37,971 nt of DNA, taken from an uncultured beta proteobacterium (lineage in GTDB: Bacteria; Pseudomonadota; Gammaproteobacteria; Burkholderiales; Burkholderiaceae). Position numbers and translations under genes: made by a program. The DNA is taken from assembly GCA_903846025.1 (NCBI GenBank), contig CAIMZP010000142.1, positions 1 through 37,971 of the forward strand, in the 5' to 3' direction. The notes beneath the pieces were generated by a model, which made no database searches, was not told where the DNA came from, and saw only the letters and a program-made list of their open reading frames with translations. Below, in pieces: positions 1 to 10,367 of this stretch. Position 1 is the first letter of the stretch. Every line of letters begins with the position of its first letter.

Positions 1-438
1 GGCTTGACCGCCAAAGGTCCAACCCGAGTTCACAAAGTCATTTAGGGCGGAGTCTGTCTGAAAAACAAAGATATTTTGGAAAGATTTAATTCCTACGCCA
101 AGCCCAGCCTGAACTTCCGCCATATTCATATAAATGGGTTTGGGAAGATTTTTACTAACTACCACACCACTTCCCGAACCGCCGCCAGCGATCAATATTT
201 TCATGCCAACGTTGCTAAAGGTGGCATAGCCAACCCCTTTTTCAACGACCTCCTTGGCGTTAGGTTGCACTCTATAGAGGTGCTTTAGGATCTCATCACT
301 GTTCTTAAGGGCCTCTTGGCGTTGTTGTTGGGGGGTCTTGTCACCTGAAAATATTGTAGAAAATTGGGCTAAAGCAGGGGTGTTAAGCCAAAAAAGACAA
401 CAAAATATGGCAAGGAGGGCGCGTGAAAGATAACTCAT
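1..438 (-). CDS. Lipid-binding SYLF/Ysc84-domain protein, truncated at window start
   Basis: Manual reverse translation from ATG at 438: MSYLSRALLAIFCCLFWLNTPALAQF (signal peptide), then VEKGVGYATFSNVGMKILIAGGGSGSGVVVSKN, a SYLF-like motif. Open to the window edge, absent from the supplied ORF track. Confidence 0.8.
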   Translation of the reverse strand, partial: MSYLSRALLAIFCCLFWLNTPALAQFSTIFSGDKTPQQQRQEALKNSDEILKHLYRVQPNAKEVVEKGVGYATFSNVGMKILIAGGGSGSGVVVSKNLPKPIYMNMAEVQAGLGVGIKSFQNIFVFQTDSALNDFVNSGWTFGGQA

Positions 439-523
439 TTTGATAAGTACCTGATTTTATTGATATTTATTCCATTAAGATATTGCTGCAATTCCCACAG
501 AATACCAACTTTTTCAAGAAGCA

Positions 524-554
524 TTTACTCAATAGGTACTCTCTCTGCTACAAT
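524..554 (+). promoter_or_regulatory. Possible rpsO promoter (-10 TACAAT at 549-554, weak -35)
   Basis: TACAAT hexamer about 100 nt upstream of rpsO; -35 TTTACT is poor or over-spaced. Confidence 0.3.
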
Positions 555-656
555 TCGATGGCTTTGATTTGTAAAGCTTTTTTGTTTTATTTGATTAATA
601 AATGCACGACACGAATTGGGTGAAAGCTCAAGTGTTCGCAAGTAAGGAGTATGAAA

Positions 657-926
657 ATGGCAGTTGCTGATATTAAAACGGCGGAAATCGTCAAAGAAAA
701 TGCGCGCAGCGCAAACGATACGGGTAGCCCTGAAGTTCAAGTTTCATTGTTAACAGCCCGCATCAATGAATTAACCCCCCATTTCAAGGTAAACGCTAAA
801 GACCATCACAGCCGTCGCGGTTTGTTGAAGATGGTTTCACGTCGCCGTCGCCTCTTGGATTATCTCAAGGGCAAAGATTTGGCACGCTATCGCGCATTGA
901 TTGAGAAATTAGGTCTTCGTAAGTAA
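657..926 (+). CDS. rpsO: 30S ribosomal protein S15
   Basis: [44 protein letters not shown]...; start trimmed from 651 to 657 to give the typical 89 aa protein; AAGGAG SD upstream. Confidence 0.96.
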   Translation: MAVADIKTAEIVKENARSANDTGSPEVQVSLLTARINELTPHFKVNAKDHHSRRGLLKMVSRRRRLLDYLKGKDLARYRALIEKLGLRK

Positions 927-943
927 TTCTTATCAGTATTGCA

Positions 944-1006
944 ATGCCATCTTTCTTGGGGTCGTTTCTTTGCAGAATCAGCCTTAAGCAGATGGCATGT
1001 TTTTTG
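944..1006 (+). terminator. Putative rpsO terminator/attenuator: ATGCCATCT ... AGATGGCAT followed by GTTTTTT
   Basis: Perfect 9-bp inverted repeat (944-952 / 990-998) followed by a T run; the loop is long (37 nt). Confidence 0.5.
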
Positions 1007-1028
1007 AGCGCTTCAAGATTATTTGTGT

Positions 1029-1097
1029 AGAGGATCGTGTCATTCCAATGTGTTTCTGGATCAGCCAATTCAGAGACTCACTGGAATGGCATCCTCT
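1029..1097 (+). promoter_or_regulatory. Long stem-loop in pnp leader
   Basis: AGAGGA(1029-1034)/TCCTCT(1092-1097), 3-nt bulge, TGTCATTCCA(1038-1047)/TGGAATGGCA(1082-1091), then TG/CA after one mismatch. Confidence 0.65.
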
Positions 1098-1197
1098 GTG
1101 ATCTTTAATCGCTCCAGTGTTGCCGTGACACTGCTTTATCCCACGGCAAGCGTGAAATTCATGTGGATTTTGCGTGAACAATTTGGAGAAGATCAGA

Positions 1198-3366
1198 ATG
1201 ACTATATTTAATAAAGCAGTAAAGAGTTTTGCATGGGGCAATCATCAGGTAATTATGGAAACGGGCGAGATTGCTCGTCAAGCTGGTGGTGCCGTCATTG
1301 TTAATATTGATGACACGGTAGTTATGGCTACGGTTGTTGCTTCTAAATCAGCAAAACCTGGTCAGTCTTTCTTTCCGCTGACAGTCGATTACCTGGAAAA
1401 AACATACGCTGCAGGCAAGATTCCTGGTGGATTTTTCCGTCGCGAAGGTCGCCCATCAGAAGGCGAGACATTGATCTCCCGTTTGATCGATCGTCCACTT
1501 CGCCCATTATTCCCTGAAGGCTTCTTAAATGAAGTTCAGGTTGTGATTCATGTTCTATCAATTAATCCTGATGTTCCTTCTGATATTCCCGCTTTAATTG
1601 CTGCCTCTGCAGCCTTGGCTATTTCTGGCATCCCATTTAGCGGCCCTGTTGGCGCTGCCCGTGTTGGTTATGTAGATGGCCAATACCTACTGAATCCAAC
1701 CCGCACTGAGCAAGCTACTAGCGAGCTAGATTTGATCGTTGCCGGTACGCAAGCTGCAGTATTGATGGTTGAGTCTGAGGCGAATCAGTTGTCTGAAGAA
1801 ATTATGTTGGGCGCAGTGGTATATGGTCATGACCAAATGCAAGCGGCTATCAATGCGATTAATGAGCTGGTAAGTGAAGCTGGCAAGCCCGAGTGGGATT
1901 GGACTGCTGCACCTAAAGATGAGCCATTTATTGCAAAAGTGACAGCCCTAGCGGAAGGCCCATTGCGAGAGGCATATCAGATTCGTCAAAAAGGCGCACG
2001 TTCGGACAAGCTGAAAGAAATTACTAAACATGTAATGGCTAAATTAACTGAAGAAGGCGATGTCGACGCAGTTGCGGTGAATGATGTCTTATTCGAAATT
2101 GAAGCGAAGATTGTTCGTAGCCAAATTTTAAATGGCGAGCCACGCATCGATGGTCGTGACACTCGTACTGTTCGCCCAATTGAAATTCGTAATAGCGTAT
2201 TACCACGTACCCACGGCTCTGCATTATTTACCCGCGGTGAAACACAGGCTCTCGTAGTGGCAACGTTAGGTACGGCACGTGATGAGCAGATCATCGACGC
2301 ACTCGAAGGCGAATATCGCGATCGCTTCATGTTCCACTACAACATGCCTCCATTCGCAACCGGTGAAACTGGTCGCGTAGGTAGCCCAAAGCGTCGTGAA
2401 ATTGGTCATGGTCGTTTAGCTAAACGCGCTTTGATTCCAGTTTTGCCAAGTGCTGAAGATTTTGCATACAGCATTCGCGTAGTCTCAGAAATTACCGAGT
2501 CAAATGGTTCTTCATCTATGGCTTCAGTTTGCGGCGGTTGTTTGGCTATGATGGATGCTGGCGTTCCAATCAAGGCGCACGTTGCTGGTGTTGCAATGGG
2601 ATTGATTTTAGATGGCAATCGTTTTGCCGTATTGACTGATATCCTTGGTGATGAAGATCACTTAGGCGATATGGACTTTAAGGTTGCTGGAACTGCTAAT
2701 GGCATCACTGCTTTGCAAATGGATATTAAGGTTCAAGGTATTACTAAAGAAATTATGCAAGTGGCATTGGCTCAAGCTAAAGAAGGTCGTTTGCATATTT
2801 TGAGCAAGATGCAAGAGGCAATGGGTTCGGTGCGCACCGAATTATCTGCCCATGCTCCACGAATGGTTTCCTTCAAGATTCATCCAGACAAAATTCGCGA
2901 AGTGATTGGTAAGGGCGGCGCAACAATTCAAGCCTTGACCAAGGAAACGGGTTGCAGCATCGACATTAAGGATGACGGTACAGTGACTATCGCCTCCACT
3001 AGCGCCGAAGGCATGGCCGAGGCAAAGGCGCGCATTGAAGGTATTACTGCTGAAGCTGAGGTTGGTAAGATCTATGAAGGCCCAGTAGTGAAACTGCTTG
3101 AATTTGGTGCCTTGGTAAATATTCTTCCGGGTAAAGACGGCCTCTTGCATATCTCTGAGATTTCAAATGAGCGCGTAAAAGAAGTTAAAGATTACTTGCA
3201 AGAAGGTCAAGTAGTTCGCGTGAAATTGTTGGCTGCAGATGAGCGTGGTCGTTTACGTTTATCCCTTAAGGCTGCAATGGCGGATGAGGGCGGCACGATC
3301 GCGCCTTTGGCAGCTTCTACCGAAGCCGTTGTTGAGGCGACTCCTGCATCTGACGAAACTGCTTAA
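1198..3366 (+). CDS. pnp: Polyribonucleotide nucleotidyltransferase (PNPase)
   Basis: [33 protein letters not shown]...; two RNase PH domains, KH ([16 protein letters not shown]) and S1 domains. Start trimmed from ORF-track 1174 to 1198 by family N-terminus and GGAGAAGATC SD. Confidence 0.97.
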   Translation: MTIFNKAVKSFAWGNHQVIMETGEIARQAGGAVIVNIDDTVVMATVVASKSAKPGQSFFPLTVDYLEKTYAAGKIPGGFFRREGRPSEGETLISRLIDRPLRPLFPEGFLNEVQVVIHVLSINPDVPSDIPALIAASAALAISGIPFSGPVGAARVGYVDGQYLLNPTRTEQATSELDLIVAGTQAAVLMVESEANQLSEEIMLGAVVYGHDQMQAAINAINELVSEAGKPEWDWTAAPKDEPFIAKVTALAEGPLREAYQIRQKGARSDKLKEITKHVMAKLTEEGDVDAVAVNDVLFEIEAKIVRSQILNGEPRIDGRDTRTVRPIEIRNSVLPRTHGSALFTRGETQALVVATLGTARDEQIIDALEGEYRDRFMFHYNMPPFATGETGRVGSPKRREIGHGRLAKRALIPVLPSAEDFAYSIRVVSEITESNGSSSMASVCGGCLAMMDAGVPIKAHVAGVAMGLILDGNRFAVLTDILGDEDHLGDMDFKVAGTANGITALQMDIKVQGITKEIMQVALAQAKEGRLHILSKMQEAMGSVRTELSAHAPRMVSFKIHPDKIREVIGKGGATIQALTKETGCSIDIKDDGTVTIASTSAEGMAEAKARIEGITAEAEVGKIYEGPVVKLLEFGALVNILPGKDGLLHISEISNERVKEVKDYLQEGQVVRVKLLAADERGRLRLSLKAAMADEGGTIAPLAASTEAVVEATPASDETA

Positions 3367-3399
3367 GCGTTCATTAGGTAAGAGAGCGGAAATTTTCAT

Positions 3400-4398
3400 A
3401 TGCGCGTAATTGAAATTAAAGAGTTTGGCCCACCTGAAATGTTGGTACCCGGCACTCGTCCTGATCTTGTGGCTCCTGCCGCTGGAACAGGCGAGGTTTT
3501 GATTAGAGTGATTGCTGCGGGCATTAATCGCCCAGACGTTTTACAGCGTAAGGGTCATTACCCGGTTCCCGCAGGCGCATCCGATATTCCCGGCCTCGAA
3601 GTAGCTGGTGAAATTATTGGCGGAGATTTATCTCATGCTGATAACGAGCTTGGACTTAAAGTAGGCGACAAAGTATGCGCGTTGGTGCAGGGCGGTGGCT
3701 ACGCAGATTTGTGTACCGCTCCGATTGCACAGTGCCTGCCTTACCCAAAAGGCTTTACTGATCAAGAAGCTGCAGCCTTGCCTGAAACCTTTTACACCGT
3801 ATGGAGCAATGTCTTTATGCGCGGTGCGCTGTCTGAAGGGGAAACCTTGCTGGTGCAGGGTGGATCTAGTGGTATTGGCGTAGCCGCAATCCTTATTGCT
3901 AAAGCTTTAGGACATACCGTATTTGTCACTGCTGGTACCGATGAGAAATGCGCTGCCTGTATAAAGTTGGGCGCAGATCTGGCGATCAACTACAAGACGC
4001 AAGATTTTGTTGAAGAGATTAAGAAGGCTACAAACGACAAGGGCGTGAATGTTGTGCTTGATATGGTTACTGGTGCCTATGTGCAACGTGAGATCGATTG
4101 CCTAGCTGACGATGGCCGCATTGTGATCATTGCGATTATGGGTGGCCCAAAGGCCGAGGTGAATACAGGGCAAATACTACGTCGTCGTTTAACGATAACT
4201 GGCTCTACCTTGCGACCCAGGCCTGTATCATTTAAAAAACAGATCACGCACCAGCTTTACTCCCGTATCTGGCCTCTGCTTGATGCTGGAAAATTAAAAC
4301 CGGTAATCTACCAAACATTTGCCTTGGACCAAGCTGCCGATGCTCATCGTCTGATGGAGTCTTCAGAGCACGTTGGCAAGATTGTTTTGACAGTTTAA
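3400..4398 (+). CDS. NAD(P)H:quinone oxidoreductase, zinc-independent MDR family (PIG3-like)
   Basis: GINRPDVLQRKGHYPVPAGASDIPGLEVAGE and nucleotide-binding LLVQGGSSGIGVAAILIAKALG. Confidence 0.9.
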   Translation: MRVIEIKEFGPPEMLVPGTRPDLVAPAAGTGEVLIRVIAAGINRPDVLQRKGHYPVPAGASDIPGLEVAGEIIGGDLSHADNELGLKVGDKVCALVQGGGYADLCTAPIAQCLPYPKGFTDQEAAALPETFYTVWSNVFMRGALSEGETLLVQGGSSGIGVAAILIAKALGHTVFVTAGTDEKCAACIKLGADLAINYKTQDFVEEIKKATNDKGVNVVLDMVTGAYVQREIDCLADDGRIVIIAIMGGPKAEVNTGQILRRRLTITGSTLRPRPVSFKKQITHQLYSRIWPLLDAGKLKPVIYQTFALDQAADAHRLMESSEHVGKIVLTV

Positions 4399-4419
4399 AG
4401 ATCGTTTATCTAAATAGTT

Positions 4420-5178
4420 ATGCGTCCACTTATTGTTATCGGCAACTGGAAAATGAACGGCAGTCTTGCAAGTAATGCGGATTGGGTTAAGACTGTTTGC
4501 CGCGGAATGGAGCAGGGGATGCCATCGGGTCGTCAGTATGCCTTTTGCGCACCATTTCCATATCTGTCACAGTGTGGCCAGCTAATTAGAGATTGTTCCT
4601 TAGCATTTCTGACTTTAGGTGCACAAGATGTATCGGCGCATACCGCTGGTGCATACACTGGTGAAGTCGCGGCATCCATGCTCAAAGAGATGGCTTGTAA
4701 GTTTGTTATTGTTGGTCATTCTGAGCGACGTCAACTCCATCAAGAAACGGATGAGCTGGTAGCTGAAAAGGCTTTACAAGCGCTGGATTGCGGCATGACC
4801 CCAGTAATTTGCGTGGGAGAGTCTGCTGATGAGCGTAACTCTGGTAGGGAAGTCGAGGTTGTGCGTGGTCAGATCGCTAAACAAGTGGCAGTCTTGCAAG
4901 ACCGCCTGGCAGATTGTTTGATTGCCTACGAACCCATTTGGGCGATTGGTACCGGTCAGGTCGCTAGCGCACAGCTAGCGCAAGACATGCATCGAGCCAT
5001 TCGCTTGCAGTTGGCTGAGTTTGATGCGGACGTGGCTTCTCATGTTGGAATTTTGTATGGCGGCAGTGTTAAACCTGATAATGCCGTTGAACTGTTTGCA
5101 ATGCCTGATATTGATGGCGGATTGATTGGGGGGGCTTCATTAAACCCCCAAGATTTTTTAGCGATTTGTCAGGCTTAG
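4420..5178 (+). CDS. tpiA: Triosephosphate isomerase
   Basis: IGNWKMNG, VIVGHSERR, AYEPIWAIGTG, ILYGGSVKPDN motifs. Confidence 0.97.
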   Translation: MRPLIVIGNWKMNGSLASNADWVKTVCRGMEQGMPSGRQYAFCAPFPYLSQCGQLIRDCSLAFLTLGAQDVSAHTAGAYTGEVAASMLKEMACKFVIVGHSERRQLHQETDELVAEKALQALDCGMTPVICVGESADERNSGREVEVVRGQIAKQVAVLQDRLADCLIAYEPIWAIGTGQVASAQLAQDMHRAIRLQLAEFDADVASHVGILYGGSVKPDNAVELFAMPDIDGGLIGGASLNPQDFLAICQA

Positions 5179-5200
5179 ATTTTTTATTTGGAGATAGACC

Positions 5201-5548
5201 ATGGAATGGTTGAAAACTTTATTAATCGTTTTACAGGTAGTTTCGGCCTTAGGCGTCATTTTGTTGGTACTGCTACAGCAAGGTAAAGGGGCTGATATGG
5301 GCGCAGCTTTTGGCTCTGGATCCTCCGGTAGCCTTTTTGGTGCTAGTGGCTCGGCTAATTTCCTTTCTCATACTACGGCTATCTTTGCTGGCGTATTTTT
5401 TATCTGTACATTAGGAATTACTTGGCTTGGTAACAAAAAAGAAGTTAGCCCCGGTATTTTGTCTGGAACTGTAGCGCCGGTAGTTGCTCCCGTAAGCGCT
5501 CCAGTTGCTCCAATGCAGGATCCAACTAAGCCAGCAGTCCCAAAGTAA
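5201..5548 (+). CDS. secG: Preprotein translocase subunit SecG
   Basis: LLVLLQQGKGADMGAAFGSGSSGSLFGASGSANFLSHTTAIFA; follows tpiA as commonly seen in proteobacteria. Confidence 0.95.
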   Translation: MEWLKTLLIVLQVVSALGVILLVLLQQGKGADMGAAFGSGSSGSLFGASGSANFLSHTTAIFAGVFFICTLGITWLGNKKEVSPGILSGTVAPVVAPVSAPVAPMQDPTKPAVPK

Positions 5549-5634
5549 AAGAGTCAGTCTTTAGATGTCTGCTATCCCTAAGTTTGGGGTGGTTAAGTGA
5601 TGCAATGCAGTAGAATTACTGTGTTTTACAAGAT

Positions 5635-5719
5635 GCCGACGTGGTGGAATTGGTAGACACGCTATCTTGAGGGGGTAGTGGCTTAGGCTGTGCGAGTTCG
5701 AGTCTCGCCGTCGGCACCA
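5635..5719 (+). tRNA. tRNA-Leu (anticodon GAG), CCA encoded
   Basis: gccgacg...cgtcggc acceptor stem, long variable arm, GTTCGAGTC T-loop, TTGAGGG anticodon loop, 3' CCA. Confidence 0.95.
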
Positions 5720-5829
5720 AATGTAGTAATTTGATCGCTATTTTGTTTTAGATCAAGTTCATAGTTGTGAGAATCATTGATAATTTGCTTTATTAATAGG
5801 GCGCTTCATACAATTGACACAGGACCATT

Positions 5830-6189
5830 TTGAATCTCGCTAATTACTTTCCTGTTCTGCTGTTTATCCTTGTAGGTATTGGGGTAGGTTTAGTGCCCAT
5901 GTTCCTTGGGAAGATTTTGGCTCCTTCAAAGCCTGATGCTGAAAAACTATCACCATACGAGTGTGGTTTTGAAGCGTTCGAAGATGCGCGTATGAAATTC
6001 GATGTGCGTTACTACTTGATCGCCATCCTCTTTATCTTATTTGACTTAGAAACAGCATTCCTATTCCCATGGGGTGTTGCTCTTCGTGATATTGGTTGGT
6101 TTGGTTATGCCTCTATGGTGATTTTTCTTTTAGAATTCATCGTTGGATTTGTATATATCTGGAAAAAGGGCGCTCTCGACTGGGAGTGA
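5830..6189 (+). CDS. nuoA: NADH-quinone oxidoreductase subunit A
   Basis: [23 protein letters not shown]...[37 protein letters not shown] start preceded by AGGA. Confidence 0.95.
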
Positions 6190-6194
6190 TAGGT

Positions 6195-6677
6195 ATGGCA
6201 TTAGAAGGCGTTCTTAAAGAAGGTTTTGTAACCACTACCGCGGATCAGTTGATAAACTGGACGCGTAACGGTTCTTTGTGGCCTATGACCTTTGGCCTGG
6301 CTTGTTGCGCTGTTGAAATGATGCATGCTGGTGCCTCCCGTTATGACTTGGATCGTTTTGGCGTTGTATTTCGCCCGTCCCCACGTCAATCCGATCTCAT
6401 GATCGTAGCAGGTACCCTGTGCAATAAAATGGCTCCCGCTTTGCGTAAGGTTTATGACCAAATGCCTGAGCCACGATGGGTGATATCCATGGGCTCATGC
6501 GCTAATGGTGGTGGTTATTATCACAACTCCTACTCGGTGGTGCGCGGTTGTGACCGTATTGTGCCGGTGGATATTTATGTCCCTGGTTGCCCTCCAACCG
6601 CAGAAGCGTTGATCTATGGAATTATTCAGCTGCAATCGAAGATTGCTCGTACCAGCACGATTGCGCGGAAGGCTTAA
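6195..6677 (+). CDS. nuoB: NADH-quinone oxidoreductase subunit B
   Basis: [23 protein letters not shown]... [14 protein letters not shown]; start at ATG 6195 ([10 protein letters not shown]), not the ORF-track 6096. Confidence 0.96.
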
Positions 6678-6680
6678 TTC

Positions 6681-7280
6681 ATGTCAGATCGTTTAACCAT
6701 ATTAGCAGCCAGCCTTGACAAAGTTTTAGGTAATCGGGCCCAGTCTATTGAAATCGCCCTAGGCGAAGTTACTGTTGTACTTAGCGCAGATACCTATTTT
6801 GAATCCGCCATGCTTTTGCGCGATGATCCTTTATTGGGATTCGAACAATTGATTGACTTGTGTGGTGTGGATTATCAGGATTTTCGAGATGGCAGATGGA
6901 GTGGTCGACGTTTTGCTGCTGTAAGCCATCTTTTATCGATAGCGCACAATTGGCGTTTGCGTATTCGTGTCTTTGCACCTGAAGATAGCTATCCGGTAGT
7001 GGCTTCAGTTACACCAGTATGGGCTAGCGCAAACTGGTTTGAGCGTGAAGCATTCGACCTCTATGGCATTTTGTTTGAAGGTCACGAAGATTTACGTCGC
7101 ATCCTGACTGACTATGGCTTTATTGGACATCCTTTTAGAAAGGATTTCCCAATTTCTGGCAACGTAGAAATGCGTTATGACCCTGAGCTAAAGCGCGTTG
7201 TGTATCAGCCTGTGACAATTGAAGCGCGTGAGATTACTCCACGTATCGTTCGAGAAGAGCAGTACGGAGGACCGGTTTAA
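6681..7280 (+). CDS. nuoC: NADH-quinone oxidoreductase subunit C (30 kDa)
   Basis: [39 protein letters not shown] motif. Confidence 0.96.
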   Translation: MSDRLTILAASLDKVLGNRAQSIEIALGEVTVVLSADTYFESAMLLRDDPLLGFEQLIDLCGVDYQDFRDGRWSGRRFAAVSHLLSIAHNWRLRIRVFAPEDSYPVVASVTPVWASANWFEREAFDLYGILFEGHEDLRRILTDYGFIGHPFRKDFPISGNVEMRYDPELKRVVYQPVTIEAREITPRIVREEQYGGPV

Positions 7281-7283
7281 GTC

Positions 7284-8537
7284 ATGGCAAAAATTAAGAA
7301 CTACACCCTCAATTTTGGCCCGCAGCATCCTGCGGCTCATGGCGTATTGCGCTTAGTACTTGAGCTAGATGGCGAAGTGATTCAGCGTGCTGACCCGCAT
7401 ATTGGCTTATTACACCGCGCTACTGAAAAACTAGCAGAGACACGTACTTGGATTCAAAATGTTCCATATATGGATCGTTTGGATTATGTATCCATGATGT
7501 CTAATGAGCATGCCTATGTAATGGCGATTGAAAAATTGCTGCAAGTTGATGTGCCGTTGCGTGCTCAATACATTCGGGTGATGTTTGATGAATTAACACG
7601 CTTGCTTAACCACCTTTTATGGATCGGCTGTCATGGGCTTGACGTTGGTGCAATGGCCGTGTTTTTGTATGCCTTTCGTGATCGTGAAGATATTTTTGAT
7701 ATGTATGAGGCTGTTTCTGGTGCCCGTATGCATGCTGCGTACTATCGCCCAGGTGGTGTTTATCGCGATCTGCCAGATCAAATGGCGCAATTTAATAAAT
7801 CTAAAATTCGTAGTGCTTCGGCCATCAAGCGTTTAAATGAAAACCGTAGTGGCACATTACTCGATTTCATTGAAGATTTCTCTGGTCGATTTGATGGGAA
7901 TGTAGATGAGTACTGCAATCTATTGACCGATAACCGCATTTGGAAGCAGCGATTGGTTGGTATCGGCGTTGTTACTCCAGAGCGGGCCTTGCAGCTCGGC
8001 TTTACAGGCCCTATGTTGCGTGGCTCTGGAATCGAATGGGATTTGCGTAAAAAGCAACCATACGAGACTTATGACCAGCTTGACTTTGATATTCCAGTTG
8101 GAGTAAATGGTGATTCTTATGATCGCTATTTGATTCGCATGGAAGAAATGCGTCAATCAAATCGCATTATTAAACAGTGCGTTGCTTGGTTAAAAGCAAA
8201 TGACGGACCTGTGATGAGCGATAACCATAAAGTAGCTCCCCCTAAGCGGGTGGATATGAAGACTAATATGGAAGAGTTAATTCACCACTTCAAACTCTTT
8301 ACAGAAGGTATGCACGTTCCTGATGGAGAGGCTTACTCCGCTGTTGAGCATCCTAAGGGTGAGTTCGGGATTTACCTAATTTCTGATGGCGCTAATAAGC
8401 CGTATCGCATGAAGATTCGTGCACCAGGATTTGTCCATCTTTCCGCAATGGATGAGATGTCACGTGGGCACATGTTGGCAGATGCAGTGACCATTATTGG
8501 TACTCAAGATATTGTGTTCGGGGAGATTGACCGCTAA
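7284..8537 (+). CDS. nuoD: NADH-quinone oxidoreductase subunit D (49 kDa)
   Basis: [22 protein letters not shown]... [15 protein letters not shown]-terminal DIVFGEIDR. Confidence 0.97.
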   Translation: MAKIKNYTLNFGPQHPAAHGVLRLVLELDGEVIQRADPHIGLLHRATEKLAETRTWIQNVPYMDRLDYVSMMSNEHAYVMAIEKLLQVDVPLRAQYIRVMFDELTRLLNHLLWIGCHGLDVGAMAVFLYAFRDREDIFDMYEAVSGARMHAAYYRPGGVYRDLPDQMAQFNKSKIRSASAIKRLNENRSGTLLDFIEDFSGRFDGNVDEYCNLLTDNRIWKQRLVGIGVVTPERALQLGFTGPMLRGSGIEWDLRKKQPYETYDQLDFDIPVGVNGDSYDRYLIRMEEMRQSNRIIKQCVAWLKANDGPVMSDNHKVAPPKRVDMKTNMEELIHHFKLFTEGMHVPDGEAYSAVEHPKGEFGIYLISDGANKPYRMKIRAPGFVHLSAMDEMSRGHMLADAVTIIGTQDIVFGEIDR

Positions 8538-8559
8538 TGTATGCGGCAAGGATTATTTA

Positions 8560-9066
8560 ATGACAACAACTCTTTCACTATCCGATAAAACGCTTGCAGA
8601 CATTGCTCGTAATGTCGCGAAATATCCCCCCGAGCAAAAGCAGTCAGCAGTAATGGCTGCTTTGATTGCTGCACAAACTGAAGTTGGCTGGGTTTCTAAT
8701 GAGGTGATTGAAACTATCGCTACTATTTTGGGAATGCCCACAATAGCGGTTGAGGAAGTAGCAACTTTTTATAATATGTATGACACCAAGCCGATTGGTA
8801 AATATAAATTAGTAATTTGCACTAACTTACCTTGCCAATTGACTCATGGCGAAACTGCAGCCACCTACTTAAAAGAAACCTTAGGTATTGGCTTTAATGA
8901 GACTACATCTTGCGGTACCTTTACCCTAAAAGAGGGTGAGTGCATGGGTGCCTGCGGTGACTCTCCAGTATTGCTGGTGAACAACAAGCGGATGTGTAGC
9001 TTCATGAGCAAAGAAAAAATTGACGCCTTACTGAGTGAGCTTCGTGCAGAAGGGGGCGTAGTATGA
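8560..9066 (+). CDS. nuoE: NADH-quinone oxidoreductase subunit E (24 kDa, 2Fe-2S)
   Basis: CTNLPC ... CMGAC 2Fe-2S ligands; start trimmed to ATG 8560 ([10 protein letters not shown]). Confidence 0.95.
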   Translation: MTTTLSLSDKTLADIARNVAKYPPEQKQSAVMAALIAAQTEVGWVSNEVIETIATILGMPTIAVEEVATFYNMYDTKPIGKYKLVICTNLPCQLTHGETAATYLKETLGIGFNETTSCGTFTLKEGECMGACGDSPVLLVNNKRMCSFMSKEKIDALLSELRAEGGVV

Positions 9067-10361
9067 CCAGCTTGCACGATCGGCACATTAAGCCTCTAAT
9101 ACTCGCTGGATTAAATGGTGAGAACTGGCGCTTAAAAGATTACGAAAGCCGTGGCGGTTACCAGCAACTGCGGCGCATTATTAGCGAAAAAATCACGCCT
9201 GATGCAATTATTGCTGAGCTTAAGGCTTCCTCGTTGCGTGGACGTGGAGGCGCAGGCTTTCCTACGGGATTAAAGTGGAGTTTTATGCCTCGTCAATTTC
9301 CGGGGCAAAAATATTTAGTCTGTAACAGCGATGAAGGCGAGCCTGGTACTTTTAAAGACCGTGACATCATGCGTTACAACCCCCACTCTTTGATTGAGGG
9401 GATGATTATTGGTGCATACACTATGGGCATCTCCATGGGTTACAACTATATTCATGGTGAAATTTGGGATACATATTCTCGGTTTGAAGAGGCTCTTGAA
9501 GAAGCTCGCACGGCTGGATATCTTGGCGACAAGATTATGGGAAGTGACTTTAATTTCCAGCTACATGCTGCTCCAGGATGGGGTGCATATATCTGCGGTG
9601 AAGAAACGGCTTTGTTGGAGTCTCTTGAGGGTAAGAAGGGGCAGCCCCGCTATAAACCACCATTTCCAGCAAGCTTTGGTTTATATGGCAAGCCAACAAC
9701 AATTAATAACACCGAAACTTTTGCTGCCGTACCCTTCATTATGGCTATTGGCGGTCAGGCCTATCTTGAGTTGGGCAAGCCAAATAATGGCGGTACAAAG
9801 ATTTTCTCAGTGTCTGGCGATGTAATGTACCCCGGCAACTACGAGATTCCATTGGGCACACCATTTGCAGATCTATTAAAGCTTGCTGGTGGAATGCGTG
9901 ATGGTAAAGCGTTAAAGGCCGTTATTCCTGGCGGATCATCGGCCCCTGTAGTTCCTGGTGCCCAGATGATGGACCTGACTATGGATTACGACAGCATTGC
10001 TAAAGCGGGTTCGATGTTGGGGTCCGGTGCGGTGATTGTCATGAATGACACTCGTTGCATGGTGAGAGCCTTATTGCGCCTGTCCTATTTTTATCACGAG
10101 GAATCTTGTGGTCAGTGCACCCCATGTCGTGAGGGTACTGGTTGGTTATGGCGCATCGTCAATCGAATTGAACATGGCGCAGGTCGCCCGGAAGATTTGG
10201 ATTTACTCAACGATGTAGCTGCAAATATTCAAGGCCGCACTATTTGTGCCTTGGGTGATGCCGCTGCAATGCCGGTGCGCGGCATGTTGAAGCATTACAT
10301 GGATGAGTTTGCGTTTCACATAGAACATAAGCGCTGCTTAGATTCTGCGCAACCTTTATAA
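9063..10361 (+). CDS. nuoF: NADH-quinone oxidoreductase subunit F (51 kDa, FMN/NADH)
   Basis: [37 protein letters not shown] overlap with nuoE. Confidence 0.97.
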   Translation: MTSLHDRHIKPLILAGLNGENWRLKDYESRGGYQQLRRIISEKITPDAIIAELKASSLRGRGGAGFPTGLKWSFMPRQFPGQKYLVCNSDEGEPGTFKDRDIMRYNPHSLIEGMIIGAYTMGISMGYNYIHGEIWDTYSRFEEALEEARTAGYLGDKIMGSDFNFQLHAAPGWGAYICGEETALLESLEGKKGQPRYKPPFPASFGLYGKPTTINNTETFAAVPFIMAIGGQAYLELGKPNNGGTKIFSVSGDVMYPGNYEIPLGTPFADLLKLAGGMRDGKALKAVIPGGSSAPVVPGAQMMDLTMDYDSIAKAGSMLGSGAVIVMNDTRCMVRALLRLSYFYHEESCGQCTPCREGTGWLWRIVNRIEHGAGRPEDLDLLNDVAANIQGRTICALGDAAAMPVRGMLKHYMDEFAFHIEHKRCLDSAQPL

Positions 10362-10367
10362 AAGATA

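Noticed and set aside
76-288. 70-aa plus-strand ORF at window start
   Set aside because: Antisense to the SYLF-domain gene read manually on the minus strand.
984-1241. Small ORFs in the rpsO-pnp intergenic region (984-1241 minus, 1023-1211 plus)
   Set aside because: Sequence is better explained by RNA stem-loops; no protein signature or SD seen.
1986-2330. 114-aa antisense ORF in pnp
   Set aside because: Lies fully antisense to conserved PNPase coding sequence; composition looks like a shadow ORF.
5723-5754. TTGATC...GATCAA after tRNA-Leu as an FNR/ANR box for nuo
   Set aside because: Half-sites are separated by far more than the N4 spacing of FNR boxes.
6096-6194. ORF-track N-terminal extension of NuoB overlapping nuoA
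   Set aside because: NuoB family start fits ATG 6195; the extension is just nuoA in another frame.
9409-9825. 138-aa plus-strand ORF inside nuoF
   Set aside because: Out-of-frame overlap with a strongly recognised NuoF sequence; no domain signal.
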